Assembly (NCBI GenBank): GCA_963810775.1
Contig: CAWEOT010000007.1
Coordinates: 1 to 64,000 of the forward strand
Source: DATBVX01 sp963810775
GTDB lineage: Bacteria; Pseudomonadota; Gammaproteobacteria; Steroidobacterales; Steroidobacteraceae
Direction of reading: 5' to 3'
DNA length: 64,000 nucleotides
This document shows, piece by piece, positions 45,387-54,179 of the stretch (positions are counted from its first letter, which is position 1; the number at the start of each line of letters is the position of its first letter). Below the pieces are notes generated by a model. That model saw only the letters and a list, made by a program, of their open reading frames with translations. It did no database searches and was not told where the DNA came from. Made by a program: the position numbers and the translations under genes.

Positions 45387-47946
45387 GGTATTTCTCTGCG
45401 AACACCGCGCGCCCAGCGCGCAGGTATGTGAGCGTCTGATCCTTCTCGAGGTCGGTGTTGTAATCATCGCGCGCGCTCGCCGACTCGATCACGCGGTCGA
45501 TCCAGCGCACAAAATAGTTCGCGTCGTCCGGCGCCGCTGGCGCCGGGGTACCTGCATCTATCCACACCGGGTTGGTGGTGCCATAGGGATAGATATCCTG
45601 CACGAGAGTTTGTGGCTGCATGTTAGTCGCACGCAGCAGCATCCAGCCGCTGCCGGGAACTGCGACGTCGTTCGAGAAGTTGACTATCTCACCCGTGCGA
45701 TCGGCACGCAGACGCTTGAGCACCCGACCGTTGAACACGAGCTCAATTTCGCTCAGCGGCACAATGGAACGGACCGCTGCATCGACATGCACCTGGCGTT
45801 GCCCTGCCTGCAGATGCAAGGTCTCACCGGGGCTGATGCCATTGACCTTGAGTCCGAGCAACGGTGCATTCGTGACGAAACCATGCCCTTGCTTCAGCGC
45901 GCCCTTGAGCGCTTGCGGCCCGCGATCGCGGGTCGCGAGATACACGCGATTCAGGCCGACTGGTCCGCGCAACGAGGCGTAGTTGGTCATGGCGTCGGTA
46001 CCGGCGCCGGCCGCAAGCTTGTAGCCGAGATTGAGCAGGCGGTACCAGACCGCGGCGGTCGAGCGATGGTCGGCGAAGGACACGATCTCGATGTAGTCCA
46101 CCTTGCCAAGCGCCACGTCGACCGGAAGGGTGTGGGAAAGGGTTTTTTCCTTGCCCGGATCGATAATCCAATCGAACGGATGTACGTAACCGACCAGTGC
46201 GTGCTGAGCGTGTGCGAGATCCGCGATGGCGCCGTTGTGAGGGTAGGGCGAGGCGAGTGCGGTGTGGCGATAGCTCGAGAAATCGGGCAGCAGCAGATGA
46301 TCATCGAGATGCAGCAGGCCGAGATGTCCCCAGTAGCTCGTGTGGAATTCCTGGCTTTGATAGAGCGTCGTCACTCCGACCTGCTGCGCGTCAGTCGTGA
46401 ATTCGCTGATGTCGGGAATGCGCTGTTCCTTGTTGACGATCAGGTTGTAGACGACATCGAGATCTTCGGCTCGCGCCTGCGCCGCGAGTCCCTCGAGGTG
46501 CTGGCGATAAGTGCCGCCGTAGTTCATGTGCACGTGCAGGTCGGCACTGGTGAAGACACCGAACTGCTCGGGAAGGCGCTGGGGCTGAAGCGCAATCGTA
46601 AGTTCGAGACCTGAGGGAGTTACGGCGATGTTCTGCTGCACCGGCCGTCGCGCGAACCCGCTCATCACCCAAAGCTTCGCAGTTCCGACGGGCACGGTCA
46701 CATTGCAACGATCCTGACAGTGGAAATACCGGTTCTCCTGCGCTTGCTGCGCCCGGTCGAAACTGTCATCGGCATGCAGCCAGCTGTCCGAAGGGCCGTA
46801 GTACCGCCCGTCGGGCGCGAGGAGCATCACGCGGCCCGCGATTGGCTGGCCACGTTCATCACGAAGCAACAGCGTCACCGCGCCGACGGGATTGAGGTAG
46901 ACGCGTTTGCGAGCAACCATGTGCTCGCGCTGTCCGCCGACCACGTCCTGTATCCAAAGTGTCGTGTTGCCGGTTTCGTTGCTCGTGTAGAGAACTCGCC
47001 GTCCGTCCGGAGACCAGCGCGCATTGCGCCGATCGAAATCACCAAATGTGAGCGGCAGCGGTGATCGTCCGTCTGGTGTCGTCAACCAGAGCTGCTGCCA
47101 TTGGCGGCCCTGGTAGCTGCCGTAGAGCAGGCGCTTGCCGTCAGGCGACATCTCAGGTCGCGCCGCCCACGTGGTTTCCTCGACCAGCACACGCTTGCGA
47201 TCGTTGGAATCCGTGACTGACGCAGACCAGATGTCACCCGTGCCCCAGGCGGTTTCGGGATTCGCGGTGAAATACACGTGCGTCCCGTCAGGGCTCCAGC
47301 TCGGATTGATCGCGTGGTCGAAGGGCGAGTAGTAGTAGCGATCGAGCGTTGTCGTGCGGGGGGCGATCAGCGGTCGCACGTTGGCGAGCCCCTGCTCGTT
47401 GATGTTCGCGATGAAGAGATTGAAATGACCGGTGCCCTGCGTCGAAACGAACGCGAGCTGTGTGCCGTCAGGAGAGAAGCGCGGCTCGAGGTTCACCGCA
47501 CCCGCCTGGGTCAGAGCTTGCTCACGGGCCGTTGCGACCTCGTAGCGCCACAGCTCCATGGCGTCCTTGTGGTAGCGCACGAAGACGATCCAGCGCCCGT
47601 CCTTCGACCAGTCCGGCTGCAGGTCGTAGCCGGGCCCATGCGTGAGCTCGTGCGCCTCGTCACTCCCGATCGTTTGCACCCAGAGCGAACCCGCCATGCT
47701 GTAGAGGATTCGCGAGCCATCGGGCGCAAACGCTGCGCTTGACGGCCCCGTGGTCGGCTGAGGGATGTACATCTCCCGCCAGTAGTAACTGTGCGGCAGG
47801 TCGATTTGCTTGAGAACGGGCTCGCGCGCGGCGCCGGCCGCAATCGGAGCCAGGATTGCGATCAGCAGCGTGCCGAAGTGAAACCTGCGCAGGGCTGTCC
47901 TAGTGCGGCCAGAGCCAACCGAACGTGCCGGCGGTGAGCAGGCCAT
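45376..47946 (-). CDS. TolB-type propeller fused to CehA/McbA-like PHP metallohydrolase
   Basis: 856 residues with an N-terminal hydrophobic leader (FGTLLIAILAPIAAGAARE). Residues of about 60-360 are PD40/WD40-like blades (SAAFAPDGSRILYS, LQPDWSKDGRWIVFV, NPSWSPDGTHVYFT, NARWSPDGRRVLYT). Residues of about 460-700 are a PHP-type hydrolase with the metal motif TSADLHVHMNYGGTYRQHLE, then LVGYVHPFDWII and AAGAGTDAMTNYASL. The C-terminus is a beta-sandwich-like tail (LSEIELVFNGRVLKRLRAD). CehA and McbA of the PHP group hydrolyse carbaryl-type esters, but most relatives are uncharacterised. It is coupled to the S9 peptidase downstream and overlaps the membrane-protein gene upstream by 47 bases. Confidence 0.82.
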   Translation of the reverse strand: MACSPPARSVGSGRTRTALRRFHFGTLLIAILAPIAAGAAREPVLKQIDLPHSYYWREMYIPQPTTGPSSAAFAPDGSRILYSMAGSLWVQTIGSDEAHELTHGPGYDLQPDWSKDGRWIVFVRYHKDAMELWRYEVATAREQALTQAGAVNLEPRFSPDGTQLAFVSTQGTGHFNLFIANINEQGLANVRPLIAPRTTTLDRYYYSPFDHAINPSWSPDGTHVYFTANPETAWGTGDIWSASVTDSNDRKRVLVEETTWAARPEMSPDGKRLLYGSYQGRQWQQLWLTTPDGRSPLPLTFGDFDRRNARWSPDGRRVLYTSNETGNTTLWIQDVVGGQREHMVARKRVYLNPVGAVTLLLRDERGQPIAGRVMLLAPDGRYYGPSDSWLHADDSFDRAQQAQENRYFHCQDRCNVTVPVGTAKLWVMSGFARRPVQQNIAVTPSGLELTIALQPQRLPEQFGVFTSADLHVHMNYGGTYRQHLEGLAAQARAEDLDVVYNLIVNKEQRIPDISEFTTDAQQVGVTTLYQSQEFHTSYWGHLGLLHLDDHLLLPDFSSYRHTALASPYPHNGAIADLAHAQHALVGYVHPFDWIIDPGKEKTLSHTLPVDVALGKVDYIEIVSFADHRSTAAVWYRLLNLGYKLAAGAGTDAMTNYASLRGPVGLNRVYLATRDRGPQALKGALKQGHGFVTNAPLLGLKVNGISPGETLHLQAGQRQVHVDAAVRSIVPLSEIELVFNGRVLKRLRADRTGEIVNFSNDVAVPGSGWMLLRATNMQPQTLVQDIYPYGTTNPVWIDAGTPAPAAPDDANYFVRWIDRVIESASARDDYNTDLEKDQTLTYLRAGRAVFAEKYHAP

Positions 47947-48460
47947 AGATGAGTCCGTCGAAGATTCCCTTGACCGTCAGGCCCCAGGCACGCCGATACC
48001 AGATCGACATCTGCAATAACGCGAGTGAGTAGCCCACGAACGCCGTCGCGCCGACGAGCTGGAACACGCGCAGGTAATCAGTCCCCGGGGGCAGTGCGCG
48101 ACTCGCGATGTAAGCGGCAAAGAAACTGACGACGACCGTGTACAGGAACCACAGCACCAGGCTCCTGGCCATGGAACCCGGTCCATTCGGCAACACCGTG
48201 AGCACCATGACCGGTCCCTTGGTGAGTTTCTCCATGTGCTGCGGCGTGCGCATCTCCTTCATGTTTGAAGCGCGCGGCAGCATGTAATCGCCAGGCGGGA
48301 TTGCAAACGGGCGCAGCGCTTCCTGGACCTTGTCTTGATTGGGCACCTTGGGGTAATCGCCCCGATGCCAGAACGGGCCCATGTGAATGATCGAGCTCGC
48401 CACGAACACGATGACGGCCGACAACAGAATGGGCAGCCACAATGCGTCCAGACCTGTCAT
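47900..48460 (-). CDS. Conserved hypothetical membrane protein
   Basis: 186 residues with about four membrane segments: LPILLSAVIVFVASSIIHMG at the start, then VLWFLYTVVVSFFAAYIASR, a middle helix YLRVFQLVGATAFVGYSLAL, and a C-terminal GIFDGLIYGLLTAGTFGWLW. The loop carries HRGDYPKVPNQDKVQEALRP and PPGDYMLPR. I have seen this pattern (SSxxHM, HxxDYPxxP, IPPGDYxxPR) in uncharacterised proteins of Proteobacteria and Acidobacteria. GGGAGA precedes the ATG. It heads the leftward unit with the PHP and S9 genes. Confidence 0.78.
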   Translation of the reverse strand: MTGLDALWLPILLSAVIVFVASSIIHMGPFWHRGDYPKVPNQDKVQEALRPFAIPPGDYMLPRASNMKEMRTPQHMEKLTKGPVMVLTVLPNGPGSMARSLVLWFLYTVVVSFFAAYIASRALPPGTDYLRVFQLVGATAFVGYSLALLQMSIWYRRAWGLTVKGIFDGLIYGLLTAGTFGWLWPH

Positions 48461-48573
48461 GAGAAATCTCCCTTCGGTTTCTGGAATCTTGTTGTGCCGG
48501 CAATGACCGGTGCGAACTCTACCGCCTATATGGTTGGCTGGCCAAGGGCTACAGGCTTCATGCGACCTCCGCG

Positions 48574-49920
48574 CTAACCGGCCTTCGCTGCGCTGGTCTG
48601 AGCAGCCAGCGCATCGTTGAGGCTTGCCTCGATCATTACCATCGCTTCGTCGACATGCGCGCGAGTGATCATGAGCGGTGGAATGAAGCGCACGGTGCTA
48701 ACGCCGCAGGAGAGCAGCAGCAAGCCGTTGTGAAACGCGGTCGTCAGCATTTTTTCGCACAGCGCGCGCGCCGGTTTCCTGCTGACGCGATCCTCGATCA
48801 GCTCCATGCCGATCATGAGCCCCTTGCCGCGCACGTCGCCGATGCATTCGAAGCGCTTCTGCAATTCGCGCAGTCGGCCGAGAAAATATTCGCCGACGCT
48901 CGCGGCATTCGCCGCGTACTCGCGCTCGACCAGGTCCAGGGTCGCGAGCGCCGCTGCGCAACACAGCGGATTGCCACCGAAGGTGTTGCCGTGCGCGCCA
49001 CGTTTCCATTTTTCCATGTGCTTGCGGCGCGCCACGACGAGGCCGATCGGCAGCCCTGAGCCCAGACCCTTGGCGAGCGTCATGATGTCGGGTGCAACGC
49101 CCCAGTGCTGGCTCGCGAACATCTTGCCGGTGCGCCCGATGCCCGCCTGCACTTCATCGAAGATCAGCAGGATGCCGTGCCGGTCGCAAAGCTCACGCAA
49201 GCCCTGCAGGAATCCGTCGGGCGGTACCAGGTAACCCCCTTCGCCTTGCAAGGGCTCGATCAGGATCGCTGCAACTTCGTTAGGCGGTACATTGGCCTGA
49301 AACAACGTGCCTTCGATGTAGTCCAGTACCGCCTTGCCCTGATCCGCACCCACGAACAGCGGCCGATACGTGTTGGGGTAGGGCACATGAGTGACGCCCG
49401 GCATGGTTGGAAAGAATCCCGCCTGCTGGGTGTATTTGCTCGAGGTGAAAGCGAGTGATCCCATGGTGCGGCCGTGGAACCCGCCGAGAAAGGCGATGAA
49501 GCGCGGCCGACCAGTGACGTAGCGAGCGAGCTTCAGCGCGCCCTCGACGGATTCGGTGCCGCTCTGGCAGACGAGGATCTGCACCGGCTCGCGCATCGGG
49601 TCGAGCGCGTTGATCTTTTCGGCCAGTCTCGTCATGCGCTCATGCCAGTAGTCGCTCGAGATGTGCAGAAAATCGTCCGCGGCCTCCTTGATGGCGGCGA
49701 CCACCGCAGGATGGGCGTGCCCCGTGCTGCACACGGCAATTCCCGCCGCGAAATCGAGGAACCGGTTGCCGTCGACATCCCACACCTCGGCGCCTCGACC
49801 CTTCGCCATGACAAACGGATAGTCGCGCGGATAGGACGGCGTGGTAACGGCACGATCGCGCTCAATCAGCGCCCGGGCCTTGGGTCCCGGCAATTCGGTG
49901 CGAATGTGTTTTGAGCGCAT
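48574..49920 (-). CDS. Class III omega-aminotransferase (4-aminobutyrate/5-aminovalerate type)
   Basis: 448 residues, PLP-dependent. It carries VWDVDGNRFLDFAAGIAVCS, QILVCQSGTESVEGALKLAR, GFHGRTMGSLAFTSSK, the cofactor aspartate in LLIFDEVQAGIGRTGK and the Schiff-base lysine in DIMTLAKGLGSGLPIG. Enzymes of this class move the omega-amino group of GABA-like substrates to 2-oxoglutarate or pyruvate. AGGAC precedes the ATG at 49920. It is the last gene of the leftward operon, 17 bases after CoA-transferase B. The exact substrate is unknown. Confidence 0.92.
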   Translation of the reverse strand: MRSKHIRTELPGPKARALIERDRAVTTPSYPRDYPFVMAKGRGAEVWDVDGNRFLDFAAGIAVCSTGHAHPAVVAAIKEAADDFLHISSDYWHERMTRLAEKINALDPMREPVQILVCQSGTESVEGALKLARYVTGRPRFIAFLGGFHGRTMGSLAFTSSKYTQQAGFFPTMPGVTHVPYPNTYRPLFVGADQGKAVLDYIEGTLFQANVPPNEVAAILIEPLQGEGGYLVPPDGFLQGLRELCDRHGILLIFDEVQAGIGRTGKMFASQHWGVAPDIMTLAKGLGSGLPIGLVVARRKHMEKWKRGAHGNTFGGNPLCCAAALATLDLVEREYAANAASVGEYFLGRLRELQKRFECIGDVRGKGLMIGMELIEDRVSRKPARALCEKMLTTAFHNGLLLLSCGVSTVRFIPPLMITRAHVDEAMVMIEASLNDALAAQTSAAKAG

Positions 49921-49937
49921 GGGAAGGTCCTCGGTTT

Positions 49938-50747
49938 TCAACGCCGATCCATGGTCGGCAGCTTGATACGGATAGGATTCGAGTGCGCGACCTCTGTCCG
50001 GGCGTGCAAGTCTCTCAAGCAGGTCAGGTCCGCCCGCTCCGGCGCGGGCAACTCCTCGATCGAGTCCGCCACCTGCAGCGGCCATCCGGTCGCATTGCGT
50101 GCGGCCTCGACACTGATGCCCGGATACAGGCCGGTCAACTGCAACTCGTCGGTTTTCGGGTCAGGTCGCAGGATGCCGAAATCGGTGATGACGGCCCGTG
50201 GACCGCTGCCCGGCGCGCCGCTGTTGCGGCGGGCACCCGCGCCGTCCAGATAACCGCAGGAAGTCATGAAATCGAGTCGCGACACGAAGCTGCGCGGCGA
50301 TTGCTTCATGACGACCAGCACCTCGCGCGCATGGGTTGCGATTTCCGGCGCGCCCCCTGCACCTGGCAAGCGCACCTTGGGCTTCGCGTAGTCCCCGATC
50401 ACTGTCGTGTTGAGATTGCCGAAACGGTCGATCTGCGCCGCGCCAAGAAACCCGACATCGACGCGCCCGCGCTGCAGGTAGTGGCTGAAGATCTCCGGCA
50501 GCGGAACGACGCAATCCGCCGTCTCGGCCAGCTCGCCGTCACCGATCGACAACGGCAACACGCTTGGCTTGGTCCCGACTGTCCCCGATTCATAGATCAG
50601 CACGAGATCTGGTGCGTGCCGCAGACGCGCAAGGTTGCACGCCGCGCTCGGCAGACCGATGCCCACGAAGCACACAGCGCCGTTGCGCAGCTGCCTTGCT
50701 GCAGTCACGGTCATGATTTCATCGGCGGTGTAGGCCAGCGAGCCCAT
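49938..50747 (-). CDS. CoA-transferase subunit B (glutaconate/3-oxoacid CoA-transferase family I)
   Basis: 269 residues. It shows GAVCFVGIGLPSAACNLARL, LVLIYESGTVGTKPSVLPLS and DVGFLGAAQIDRFGNLNTTV, the usual beta-subunit pattern. The glutamate of YESG is the probable acyl-CoA-bound catalytic residue. It should pair with subunit A at 51760-52611 to move CoA between carboxylic acids. The two subunit genes normally touch, but here crcB and DUF190 lie between them. Confidence 0.9.
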   Translation of the reverse strand: MGSLAYTADEIMTVTAARQLRNGAVCFVGIGLPSAACNLARLRHAPDLVLIYESGTVGTKPSVLPLSIGDGELAETADCVVPLPEIFSHYLQRGRVDVGFLGAAQIDRFGNLNTTVIGDYAKPKVRLPGAGGAPEIATHAREVLVVMKQSPRSFVSRLDFMTSCGYLDGAGARRNSGAPGSGPRAVITDFGILRPDPKTDELQLTGLYPGISVEAARNATGWPLQVADSIEELPAPERADLTCLRDLHARTEVAHSNPIRIKLPTMDRR

Positions 50748-50798
50748 GTTTGTGTTTCGCCTGCTCGGACCCGCGCACGACGGGCGCGACAGAATACC

Positions 50799-51122
50799 TC
50801 AGCCCTCGGTCCCGATGACACCGAACTCCGCGGGCAGGCGCGCGTAAACCAGGCGGACACTCTCCTGCCGCAGACTGTCGAGGAGCCGATCTGCCTCCGC
50901 GTGCGTGAGGATGAACTCGACCTCGATGGTGAGATCGCCTGCGAGCTCGAAAAAGTGCTGCTCGTGCAGCACGCCATGACGCCCGAAGCCTGCTATGGCG
51001 CGAAAGGCCGAGCCGCCGTGCACGCCATTCGCCTTTGCGTGTTCCAGCAACCATTCATACAGCAGGCGATGACGATGTTTGACATTCTCGTGCATGTAGA
51101 AGCGCAGATACGTGCCATTCAT
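50799..51122 (-). CDS. DUF190 protein, partner of fluoride channel
   Basis: 107 residues of the DUF190 family (YLRFYMHENVKHRHRLLYEW, GVHGGSAFRAIAGFGRHGVL, LPIEVEF-like LTIEVEFILTHAEADRLLDS). The family is a small ferredoxin-like fold that often accompanies crcB/fluC in fluoride-resistance loci and is thought to be regulatory; its biochemical role is not known to me. It starts 24 bases after crcB with GGAGA upstream. Confidence 0.9.
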   Translation of the reverse strand: MNGTYLRFYMHENVKHRHRLLYEWLLEHAKANGVHGGSAFRAIAGFGRHGVLHEQHFFELAGDLTIEVEFILTHAEADRLLDSLRQESVRLVYARLPAEFGVIGTEG

Positions 51123-51146
51123 AGTGTCATTCTCCAGGATTGCGAC

Positions 51147-51530
51147 TCACCTGCTGACGAGCGCGCGCACCAGCAGCAAGCCGGCACCGGTCAGGAGCAG
51201 AGATCCGCTGACATGTACGACCACGAGTGCGGCCGCCCACGCATATTGAGCACGCGACAGCAGTGCCACGGCCTCGGCGGAGAAAGTCGAGAACGTGGTG
51301 AGCGCGCCGAGGAAGCCAGTAGTAACGAGGAGCCGCACGTTGGGCGAGAGGCCGAGTGGCTCGGCGCCGCCCATCATCATTCCGATCACCAACCCACCGA
51401 AGAGATTGGCGGTGAGCGTACCGAGCGGCAAGGTGGGGAAGACGGGATTGAGCAGCACACCCAATCCCCACCGCATCCACGCGCCGAGCACCGCGCCGAC
51501 GCCGATTGCGAATAAGCTGAGCCAGGCCAT
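51147..51530 (-). CDS. crcB: Fluoride exporter (Fluc channel)
   Basis: 127 residues, four membrane segments. Family marks are IGVGAVLGAWMRWGLGVLLN, GTLTANLFGGLVIGMMMGGA with the conserved asparagine, and GFLGALTTFSTFSAEAVALL with the phenylalanine pair lining the fluoride path. The protein works as an antiparallel dimer in the inner membrane. AAGGACGG lies six bases before the ATG. A fluoride riboswitch stands 93 bases upstream, so expression is induced by fluoride. Confidence 0.95.
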   Translation of the reverse strand: MAWLSLFAIGVGAVLGAWMRWGLGVLLNPVFPTLPLGTLTANLFGGLVIGMMMGGAEPLGLSPNVRLLVTTGFLGALTTFSTFSAEAVALLSRAQYAWAAALVVVHVSGSLLLTGAGLLLVRALVSR

Positions 51531-51622
51531 TCGAGCCGTCCTTTTCGCGCGAAATTGAGAGCCGCCGTTCGAGCAGTGGCAGGCATCGCACGAATGACCT
51601 ACCGCTGCGCCGTCTGAACGAC

Positions 51623-51673
51623 GGGGGTAGGCATCATCAGCCTTGCGGCGGTTTGGGGAGGAATGCCATCTCC
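51623..51673 (-). promoter_or_regulatory. Fluoride riboswitch (crcB motif)
   Basis: On the minus strand the leader of crcB reads GGAGATGGCATTCCTCC, then AACCGCC, then GGCTGATGATGCCTAC. These blocks are the conserved core of the crcB RNA motif: a GATGGCATTCC stem-junction, the CCGCC strand and the GGCTGATGATGCC strand. It senses fluoride and switches on the downstream exporter. The direct link to crcB confirms the call. Confidence 0.93.
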
Positions 51674-51759
51674 GAAGACGCGAACATGGTACTGAAGCGG
51701 CTACAGGCGCGCCAGCGTGCGCCCAGCAAACCGTGAGCAGGATCGCGCATCGGCGCGCC

Positions 51760-52611
51760 TCAGGCGGGACTCACCTTCAAGGCGCGCAGGAGTTCGGCAT
51801 GATCGCGTGTCCCGAGTACGTGGCGTTCCATCCAGATCAGAAACGACTTGCGATCCCGCGCGATGTCGTCCCACGCGAGATAGAAGCTGTTGTCGCGCGC
51901 ATAGTAATCCTGCGCGTACGAGGGATATGCGCCACCCGGGACGACGGCGACGGCACTCACCACGAAAGCGGGCAGCACGATTGCGTTCATGTCCGCAGTG
52001 AGGCTCTCGACCTGCTCCTCGACCGTGACGATCAGGCAGCGCGCCGCCATTGCCGCCTCGCGCACTGCGCCGACGATGCCGCGGATCAATACATTGCCGG
52101 CAGTATCCACCTGTTGCGCATGCAGAATCGTGACATCGGGGTTGATCGATGCCACTGCCGTGAGCGGCTCGTCGGTGAACGGGCACGTGACCGGCCTGAT
52201 ACGCGCGCCGGAACCGCGTGCGAGATCGGTGTCGACGTGGCGACGCATGAACCCGCAGGGCAGGCCGCTCGCGCCGGCGGTGTACGCGACCGCCATCTCC
52301 GCGTGGCTGTGTTCGAAGAGCTGCAGCGGTTGTGGCCATTCGTTTTCAACGGCGTCGCGCAGGCGGTGCAGCGAGCCGACACCTGGATTGCCGCCCCACG
52401 AGAAGGTCAGGCGGTTTGCGCATGCCATGCCGATCATCTGGTCGTAGACCAGATCGGGTGTCATGCGAATCAGGTGCAGGTCCTTGCGGCGCTGGCGGAT
52501 GATCTCGTGCCCCGCAGCGAAAGGGATCAAGTGCGTGAATCCCTCGAGCGCCACACTCTGTCCGTCCTTGACGTGACTCTCGATCGCTTCGCTCAGCGCC
52601 ATCAACTTCAT
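51760..52611 (-). CDS. CoA-transferase subunit A (glutaconate/3-oxoacid CoA-transferase family I)
   Basis: 283 residues with the alpha-subunit pattern: VKDGQSVALEGFTHLIPFAA near the start, SWGGNPGVGSLHRLRDAVEN, and CPFTDEPLTAVASINPDVTI with HAQQVDTAGNVLIRGIVGAV. It starts three bases after the stop of the aldehyde dehydrogenase, inside one operon, and should pair with the B subunit at 49938-50747. Confidence 0.9.
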   Translation of the reverse strand: MKLMALSEAIESHVKDGQSVALEGFTHLIPFAAGHEIIRQRRKDLHLIRMTPDLVYDQMIGMACANRLTFSWGGNPGVGSLHRLRDAVENEWPQPLQLFEHSHAEMAVAYTAGASGLPCGFMRRHVDTDLARGSGARIRPVTCPFTDEPLTAVASINPDVTILHAQQVDTAGNVLIRGIVGAVREAAMAARCLIVTVEEQVESLTADMNAIVLPAFVVSAVAVVPGGAYPSYAQDYYARDNSFYLAWDDIARDRKSFLIWMERHVLGTRDHAELLRALKVSPA

Positions 52612-52613
52612 TG

Positions 52614-54179
52614 TCAGTCAACGACGGTCTGCGACTGCTCGCGCAGGTACTGCGGCAGGTAATAGAAAGAGGCGATACCTTTGCCGCTGGTTCCGGAGCC
52701 TTTCCATCCGCCGAACGGCTGATAACCCGGCCAGGCACCGGTGGTCGCGCCCTGGGGACGATTGGCATAGGTCACGCCGGCCTGGATGTGGTCGTGAAAC
52801 CAGGTCACTTCGTCGCCACTGCCGTAGAAGCCGGCCGTGAGCCCGAGTGCGGTGTCATTGGCAAGGCGCATTGCCTCCTCGTTCGAGGCCACGCGATGAA
52901 GCATGAGAATCGGCAGGAACATTTCGTACTTCCACAGCGGATGACTTGCAGGCGCCTCGGCGAGCATTGGCTGCACGAAAAAGCCACGCGCGTGCTCGTC
53001 GTCAAGCAGACGCTCGCCGCCCGCGATCACGCGTGAGCCCCCCTCGCGCAGTTCAGCCGCGTAACGCGCGTAGTCCTGGTATCCCTCAGCCGTGGTCACC
53101 GGTCCGAGCCAATTCTCCTGAAGTGCCGGATTACCGATGCGCAATGCCGCGATCTGCTTCTGCAGCCGCTCGATCAGTGCATCGGCCACATCGCGATGCA
53201 CGTACAGGCGGGACAGAGCGGAGCACTTCTGCCCTCCCATGCCGTACGCGGAACGAGCGATCCCGGTCGCTGCACGGTCGAGGTCCGCCGATGCAGTCAC
53301 GATGCATGGATTCTTGCCGCCCATCTCCGCAATGCACGGTCGCGGATAGGCGCCGCCCTGCATCGTGCGCGCGATACGCATGCCGACGTCATGCGAGCCG
53401 GTGAATGTGATGCCTGAGGTGAATGGGTGGTGGACGAGCGCATCGCCCACCTCACGGCCCGACCCGCTCAGATAGTTGAAGACGCCCGGCGGGAATCCTG
53501 CATCGCGGATGCAATCCGCAAGCAGCCGGCCCGCCCACGGGGTCGCAGTCGCTCCCTTCAAGACCACTGTGTTGCCGGTGACCAGCGCAGCCGCAACCGG
53601 GCCGCCAGCAAGTGCCAGGGGAAAATTGAACGGCGTGATGACGACCCAGACACCGTACGGCTTCAATACGCTGCGATTGCGGGATACGTGTGAGGACAGT
53701 GGGTCATTCGGCAGCACATGATCGAAGCCGTGCTGGCGCTCGAAGTCATCGCAGTATGCGTAGAAAAAATCTGCCGTCTCTTGCGTTTCCCCCAGTGCCT
53801 CCATGCGGTTCTTGCCGACCTCGAGGGTCAGCGCGGCCGCGATGTCGTAGACGCGCTCTTCGATGAGCTGTCCGACCCGGCGCAACAGGCGCAGACGCTC
53901 CATCGGACTCTGCTTCCACGTGGCGAATGCGCGCCGCGCCGCCTGGATTGTGGCGTCGACGTCCGCAGCAGTGGCTGCTGCGAAATGACCGAGAACCTGT
54001 TCCTGATCCGCGGGATTGAGTTTTACCACCGTACGCTTGGCGGGCTGATCGACTCCATCGACGTGGAGTGCATGTGTCGCGCCGAGGCCCACCGTCACGC
54101 GTTGCATCGCTGCGTCGAAGCGCGCATGCAGCTCCGGCGGCGGATTGAACATCGTGGAGTAGGTGAGCTTGAAACTCAT
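52614..54179 (-). CDS. pruA: L-glutamate gamma-semialdehyde (1-pyrroline-5-carboxylate) dehydrogenase type
   Basis: 521-residue aldehyde dehydrogenase of the monofunctional P5C-dehydrogenase group. It shows AATAADVDATIQAARRAFAT, ITPFNFPLALAGGPVAAALV, the base glutamate in CIAEMGGKNPCIVTASADL and the catalytic cysteine in GMGGQKCSALSRLYVHRD. PruA oxidises glutamate semialdehyde to glutamate. In this operon, between omega-aminotransferases and a CoA-transferase, it may oxidise another omega-semialdehyde. There is no proline dehydrogenase domain or gene nearby. ATGA overlap with the upstream aminotransferase. Confidence 0.85.
   Translation of the reverse strand: MSFKLTYSTMFNPPPELHARFDAAMQRVTVGLGATHALHVDGVDQPAKRTVVKLNPADQEQVLGHFAAATAADVDATIQAARRAFATWKQSPMERLRLLRRVGQLIEERVYDIAAALTLEVGKNRMEALGETQETADFFYAYCDDFERQHGFDHVLPNDPLSSHVSRNRSVLKPYGVWVVITPFNFPLALAGGPVAAALVTGNTVVLKGATATPWAGRLLADCIRDAGFPPGVFNYLSGSGREVGDALVHHPFTSGITFTGSHDVGMRIARTMQGGAYPRPCIAEMGGKNPCIVTASADLDRAATGIARSAYGMGGQKCSALSRLYVHRDVADALIERLQKQIAALRIGNPALQENWLGPVTTAEGYQDYARYAAELREGGSRVIAGGERLLDDEHARGFFVQPMLAEAPASHPLWKYEMFLPILMLHRVASNEEAMRLANDTALGLTAGFYGSGDEVTWFHDHIQAGVTYANRPQGATTGAWPGYQPFGGWKGSGTSGKGIASFYYLPQYLREQSQTVVD

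Noticed and set aside
45316..46614. 432-codon plus-strand open frame opposite the TolB-PHP gene
   Set aside because: Antisense shadow of a well-supported coding region; no family marks.
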